Shown here: in pieces, positions 13,062-16,046 of the stretch | Layout: each line of letters starts with the position of its first letter | Position numbering within the stretch: the stretch's first letter is position 1 | Assembly: GCA_039933315.1 (NCBI GenBank) | Contig: JBDTOI010000090.1 | Location: 1-16,046, forward strand | Origin: DASXRU01 sp039933315 | GTDB lineage: Bacteria; Acidobacteriota; Blastocatellia; Pyrinomonadales; Pyrinomonadaceae | Direction of reading: 5' to 3' | DNA length: 16,046 bases | The notes under the pieces: generated by a model | What the model was told of the DNA's origin: nothing | The model's database searches: none | The model's input: only the letters and a program-made list of their open reading frames with translations | Made by a program: the position numbers and the translations under genes

Positions 13062-13073
13062 CCCGGTACCGGG
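13062..13073. repeat. 12-bp perfect palindrome after the DUF1697 gene
   Basis: CCCGGTACCGGG lies two bases after the DUF1697 stop codon. As RNA it could form a 4-bp stem with a GTAC loop, but there is no T-run, so it is not a convincing terminator. Confidence 0.3.
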
Positions 13074-13142
13074 AGTTATCACGCTCTCGACTTGCGGTGC
13101 GCGGGTTACTCGTCACAAGTAGCGTTGCTGATCGTCTAAGCC

Positions 13143-13700
13143 ATGCACGAGATCGAAACAGAACGGCTCCGCCTGAGTATGCCGGTCAGCGCTGATCTTG
13201 ATGCGCTGATGCCGATCCTGGGCGACCCGGAGGTGATGAAGTATCTCGGTATCGAAGCCGGTACTACTTTGTCGAGAGAAGAGACTGAGACGATGTTGGG
13301 CCAAATGATAGAGGCCTGGAAGCGTCGCGGGTGGGGCCGCTGGGTGGTGGTGCAGAAGAACGACGACAAAGTGATTGGCTTTTGCGGATACCGGCTGCTG
13401 GACAACACGCCCGAGCTGCTCTACGTGTTCGCGAAGTCAGCCTGGGGTAGAGGCCTGGCCACCGAAGCTGCCCGGGCAACTCTGCGCTACGGATTTGAGG
13501 AGCTACAGTTTCCGCGCATCATTGCCGCTACCCGGCACGCGCACACCGCTTCAATCAGCGTGATGAGAAAGATTGGAATGAAGTATGAAAAGGACGTGAA
13601 TCTTTTTGGTGTGGAGGGCGTAAGTTATGTGGCCACTCCCGATGACTTTCAGGCCAACGATTCAACCTACGTCTTATCAAGTCAGACGCCCGAGCGGTGA
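13143..13700 (+). CDS. GNAT family N-acetyltransferase (RimJ/RimL-like)
   Basis: A 185-residue protein starting with the IETERLRLSMP (4-14) N-terminus typical of RimJ/RimL-type GNAT enzymes, which acetylate amino groups of proteins, antibiotics or metabolites with acetyl-CoA. The acetyl-CoA pyrophosphate loop is at WGRGLATEAA (101-110), preceded by strand ELLYVFAKSA. Motif B follows as ASISVMRKIGMKYE. The last 20 residues are polar and probably flexible. The ribosome binding site is weak. The gene stands 83 bases after DUF1697 and 31 bases before the phosphatase-like gene, so co-transcription with the latter is possible. The substrate cannot be predicted from the sequence. Confidence 0.9.
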   Translation: MHEIETERLRLSMPVSADLDALMPILGDPEVMKYLGIEAGTTLSREETETMLGQMIEAWKRRGWGRWVVVQKNDDKVIGFCGYRLLDNTPELLYVFAKSAWGRGLATEAARATLRYGFEELQFPRIIAATRHAHTASISVMRKIGMKYEKDVNLFGVEGVSYVATPDDFQANDSTYVLSSQTPER

Positions 13701-13731
13701 ATGCGATTACCGCACGAAGCAGGGGGTAATT

Positions 13732-14253
13732 ATGAACAAGGCACTTAAACTACTCTTCGTAGTTTTCATCGGGGCGGTAATGGCCTACCCGCAAGACGTT
13801 CCGCCCATCAGAAATTTTCTGCAGATCAATAAGGATTTCTGCAGCGGAGCTCAGCCGCGACTCGAGCACCTGGAAAAGCTGAAGACGGATGGAGTCAAGA
13901 GCATCATCAACCTGCGGCCGCCGAGTGAGCACCGGGCCGCTGAGGAAGAGGCCAAAGCAAAGGAATTGGGTTTACGTTATTTCAATATCCCGGTGGTCTT
14001 CGGTGATCCCAAAGAGGAACAGCTCAGTGAGTTCTTGAAAATAACCGACGACCCGGAGAATCGCCCCGCGTTTATCCATTGCGCCTCCTCAATCAGAGTC
14101 GGGGCCTTCTGGATGGTACGCCGGGTTTTAAGAGACGGTTGGACGGTAGAAGCCGCGGAGAAGGAGGCGGAGAAGATCGGATTGCGCGAGAGCCCGCACC
14201 TGAACGAGTTTGCTCGCACCTACATCGAGAAGCACCGCAAGCCGCAACAGTGA
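13732..14253 (+). CDS. Exported protein-tyrosine-phosphatase-like protein
   Basis: A 173-residue protein with a signal peptide (MNKALKLLFVVFIGAVMA, likely cut after A18). The mature part follows the small cysteine-phosphatase plan seen in DUF442 and dual-specificity-like proteins: FCSGAQPRLEHLEKLK (36-51), then GVKSIINLRPPSEH (54-67), then the active-site loop FIHCASSIRVG (114-124). C117 is the nucleophile and R122 the phosphate-binding arginine, spaced C-x4-R. Relatives usually read HCxSGxR, and here the Gly is replaced by Ser. The start at 13732 is preceded by AGGGGG seven bases away; the frame is open further upstream, but only inside the GNAT gene. The PQQ-propeller gene begins 18 bases after its stop and is also exported, so a two-gene operon is likely. 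Activity is an inference. Confidence 0.8.
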   Translation: MNKALKLLFVVFIGAVMAYPQDVPPIRNFLQINKDFCSGAQPRLEHLEKLKTDGVKSIINLRPPSEHRAAEEEAKAKELGLRYFNIPVVFGDPKEEQLSEFLKITDDPENRPAFIHCASSIRVGAFWMVRRVLRDGWTVEAAEKEAEKIGLRESPHLNEFARTYIEKHRKPQQ

Positions 14254-14271
14254 AAAGGGAGAAGGCTGAAT

Positions 14272-16005
14272 ATGAAAAGAGTAACACTGAAAACTCTGGG
14301 ACTTACTTTATTAGTGCTCACCTCGTTGTTTGTGGCAACGGCGCAGCAATCAACGGCGCAGCTCCCTTCACACCCTTTGAAGTTTGGCGTGTTCGTGGCG
14401 CGCTTCGATCCGGGCGGCACCTTCACGTTACAAGGCGACCGCTGGCCATCAATGAATGGCAACTGGAAGCTGGAGGGCGCCCAAATCGAGTTGTCGATGT
14501 CCGGTGGCCCCGGCGGTTGCGATGGCGCCGGACGATATCGAATTAGGACCGAAGGCAACCACGTAGGCTTTGACCTTGTCTCTGATACCTGCACGGTGCG
14601 GCGAATGATCCTCGACCGCAGCAACTGGGCGCCTGACGGAGAGGCGAAGGCCAAACCAGCTCGAACCATCTCCAGAACTGCGGGCGCAAAAGCACCCTCA
14701 GCGCCCGCGGCGAAGGCGGCTAAGGGAAGCTGGCCTTCGTTTCGCGGACCGCAAGCTTCGGGCATTGCGGACGGGCAGAATCTACCGGACCGCTGGAATG
14801 CTAAAACGGGCGAAAATATTCTCTGGCGCACGCCCATTCCCGGGCTGGCGCACTCGAGCCCCGTCGTTTGGGGGGAGCGCATCTTCGTCACTACCGCGGT
14901 CAGCACTGACCCCAAAGCCAGTTTCCGTCCCGGCCTGTACGGTGATGGTGACGCCTCCAAAGATCGTTCGCTCCATCGCTGGATGATCTATGCCATCGAC
15001 AAACGAAGTGGAAAGATCCTCTGGGAGCGCGTGGCCCATCAGGGCGAGCCACTGGAATTACGCCACATCAAATCAACCTACGCTAACGCAACTCCCGCCA
15101 CCGATGGCCGCATCGTGGTGGGGTGGTTTGGGTCACAGGGAGTCCACGCCTACGACATGAAGGGGCGGTTTCTGTGGAAGGTTGATCTGGGCCGGCTCGA
15201 CCTTGGTGCTTACGACATTCCGACGTACGAATGGGGACCTGCCAGCTCGCCTATTATCTGGAACGGTCTGGCGATTCTCCAGGTGGACACGCAAACTGAC
15301 TCGTTCATGCTCGCCCTTGATGGCGCTACCGGCAAAACGGTTTGGAAGACTGATCGCGAAGAGCTCCCTTCATGGGGCACTCCCACGGTGGCGATGACAT
15401 CCGCCGGTCCCGTTCTGGTAGCTAACGCGTCGAACTTCATACGAGGATACGACCCTCGGACGGGCAAGGAACTGTGGCGGCTCGGGCGCAGCTCAAAGAT
15501 CACAGCGCCCACCCCGATCTTCGCCGACGGGTTCTTTGTCGTGGTTAGCGGCCGCGGGCCGGAGCGACCGATCTTCGTTGTGCGACCCGATGCTCGCGGC
15601 GATCTCACTTTACCTGACGGTAAGACGACCAGTGAAGCGATCGCATGGAGTCGCACCGGCCGCGGCTCCTACATGCCGACTCCCCTGATCCACAAAGGGA
15701 TCCTTTACGTGCTCGGGAATAACGGGCTGTTTGACGCCTACAATCTGCAGACCGGCGAGGAGGTCTATCGACAAAGGTTGCCGCTGGTCGGCAGTGGCTT
15801 CAGCGCGTCGCCGGTGGCGGCCGACGACAAGATTTATCTTTCGAACGAAGACGGCGAAATTCTGGTCATCGCGGCCGGGCCAAAGTTCGCTCACCTTGGT
15901 ACGAATTCAATGGGCGAGCTACTGATGGCGACCCCGGCGTTGTCGGACGGAGTGATGTATGTGCGCTCCGCCAACTCCCTATTCGCCATCGGCCGAAAAC
16001 GCTAA
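14272..16005 (+). CDS. Exported lipocalin-like / PQQ-type beta-propeller fusion protein
   Basis: A 577-residue protein. The signal peptide (1-24) ends ATA before QQ. Residues about 35-120 form a small beta-rich domain of lipocalin-like pattern (FDPGGTFTLQGDRW, then NGNWKLEGAQIEL, GRYRIRTEGNHVGFDL and CTVRRMILDRSNW). C83 and C107 may form a disulfide. Residues 121-151 are an Ala/Lys/Pro linker. From SWPSFRGPQASG (153-164) to the end runs a PQQ-like beta propeller with repeated blade motifs such as IYAIDKRSGKILWE, VHAYDMKGRFLWK, MLALDGATGKTVWK, IRGYDPRTGKELWR and FDAYNLQTGEEVYR. Such propellers occur in PQQ dehydrogenases and in scaffold proteins like BamB. Cofactor ligands and the disulfide ring of true quinoprotein dehydrogenases are not evident, so a binding or scaffold role is favoured. 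GGGAGAAGG supports the ATG at 14272. It follows the phosphatase-like gene by 18 bases. Confidence 0.88.
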   Translation: MKRVTLKTLGLTLLVLTSLFVATAQQSTAQLPSHPLKFGVFVARFDPGGTFTLQGDRWPSMNGNWKLEGAQIELSMSGGPGGCDGAGRYRIRTEGNHVGFDLVSDTCTVRRMILDRSNWAPDGEAKAKPARTISRTAGAKAPSAPAAKAAKGSWPSFRGPQASGIADGQNLPDRWNAKTGENILWRTPIPGLAHSSPVVWGERIFVTTAVSTDPKASFRPGLYGDGDASKDRSLHRWMIYAIDKRSGKILWERVAHQGEPLELRHIKSTYANATPATDGRIVVGWFGSQGVHAYDMKGRFLWKVDLGRLDLGAYDIPTYEWGPASSPIIWNGLAILQVDTQTDSFMLALDGATGKTVWKTDREELPSWGTPTVAMTSAGPVLVANASNFIRGYDPRTGKELWRLGRSSKITAPTPIFADGFFVVVSGRGPERPIFVVRPDARGDLTLPDGKTTSEAIAWSRTGRGSYMPTPLIHKGILYVLGNNGLFDAYNLQTGEEVYRQRLPLVGSGFSASPVAADDKIYLSNEDGEILVIAAGPKFAHLGTNSMGELLMATPALSDGVMYVRSANSLFAIGRKR

Positions 16006-16014
16006 ATGATTTGT

Positions 16015-16040
16015 AGGGGCGTCACTCAGTGGGCGCCCCT
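16015..16040. repeat. GC-rich hairpin after the propeller gene
   Basis: AGGGGCG (16015-16021) pairs with CGCCCCT (16034-16040). The loop contains a second small palindrome, CACTCAGTG. It begins nine bases after the stop codon. No T-run is seen before the window ends, so it is either a terminator-like stem or the start of a dispersed 'GTAGGGGCG...CGCCCCT' repeat. Confidence 0.45.
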
Positions 16041-16046
16041 CGTCGT

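Noticed and set aside
14220..14960. 246-codon minus-strand frame opposite the propeller gene
   Set aside because: It is antisense to a protein with clear domains and a signal peptide, and its translation shows no family motif.
1..16046. CRISPR array, insertion sequence, tRNA or rRNA
   Set aside because: I saw no regularly spaced direct repeats, transposase-like frame, or tRNA/rRNA signatures on either strand.

Overview
The window looks like chromosomal DNA of a moderately GC-rich free-living bacterium. An Acidobacteriota member of the Blastocatellia/Pyrinomonadales type is my best guess. It rests on the gene mix: a GLGAVSTT-type inositol-phosphate synthase, a DUF3108 protein, a single-ring Hsp100 ATPase, a lipocalin-like/PQQ-propeller fusion, and extracytoplasmic HEAT-repeat and phosphatase-like proteins. 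This is inference, because no rRNA or phylogenetic marker search was possible. I found no tRNA, rRNA, insertion sequence, prophage or CRISPR array.

Layout. (1) 1-2990, plus strand: the end of a DUF3108 gene overlaps by 4 bases (GTGA) a glycerophosphodiester phosphodiesterase gene, followed by myo-inositol-1-phosphate synthase. (2) 2991-3447: a 457-base non-coding region with a strong-looking promoter. Its -35 box sits inside one arm of a perfect 10-bp inverted repeat, and a long leader follows. (3) 3448-4665: a stand-alone AAA+ ATPase resembling only the D2 ring of ClpA/ClpB/ClpC, carrying an IGF tripeptide where ClpA and ClpC carry their ClpP-docking loop. (4) A bidirectional terminator at 4689-4724 separates it from a long minus-strand block. 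(5) 4752-11259, minus strand, in transcription order: plsY, gpsA, smpB, pepA, a membrane-anchored J-domain protein, a small unknown protein, and an exported HEAT-repeat protein. (6) 11260-11776: a divergent region holding the plsY promoter, a decayed DUF4440/SnoaL-like fragment, and a REP-like pair of hairpins. (7) 11777-16005, plus strand: zinc-ribbon protein, STAS anti-anti-sigma factor, DUF1697 protein, GNAT acetyltransferase, exported phosphatase-like protein, and the lipocalin-like/PQQ-propeller fusion.

The genes suggest three themes. One is phospholipid head-group and backbone metabolism: GDPD releases glycerol-3-phosphate, GpsA makes it, PlsY acylates it, and Ino1 makes inositol phosphate. 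Another is protein quality control: SmpB ribosome rescue, the PepA peptidase, a J-domain protein and the Hsp100-like ATPase. The third is envelope or export functions. None of these forms an obvious mobile or defence island. The best candidates for something under-described are the D2-only Hsp100 with its putative ClpP loop and operator-like promoter, and the J-domain membrane protein upstream of a small protein and an exported HEAT protein.
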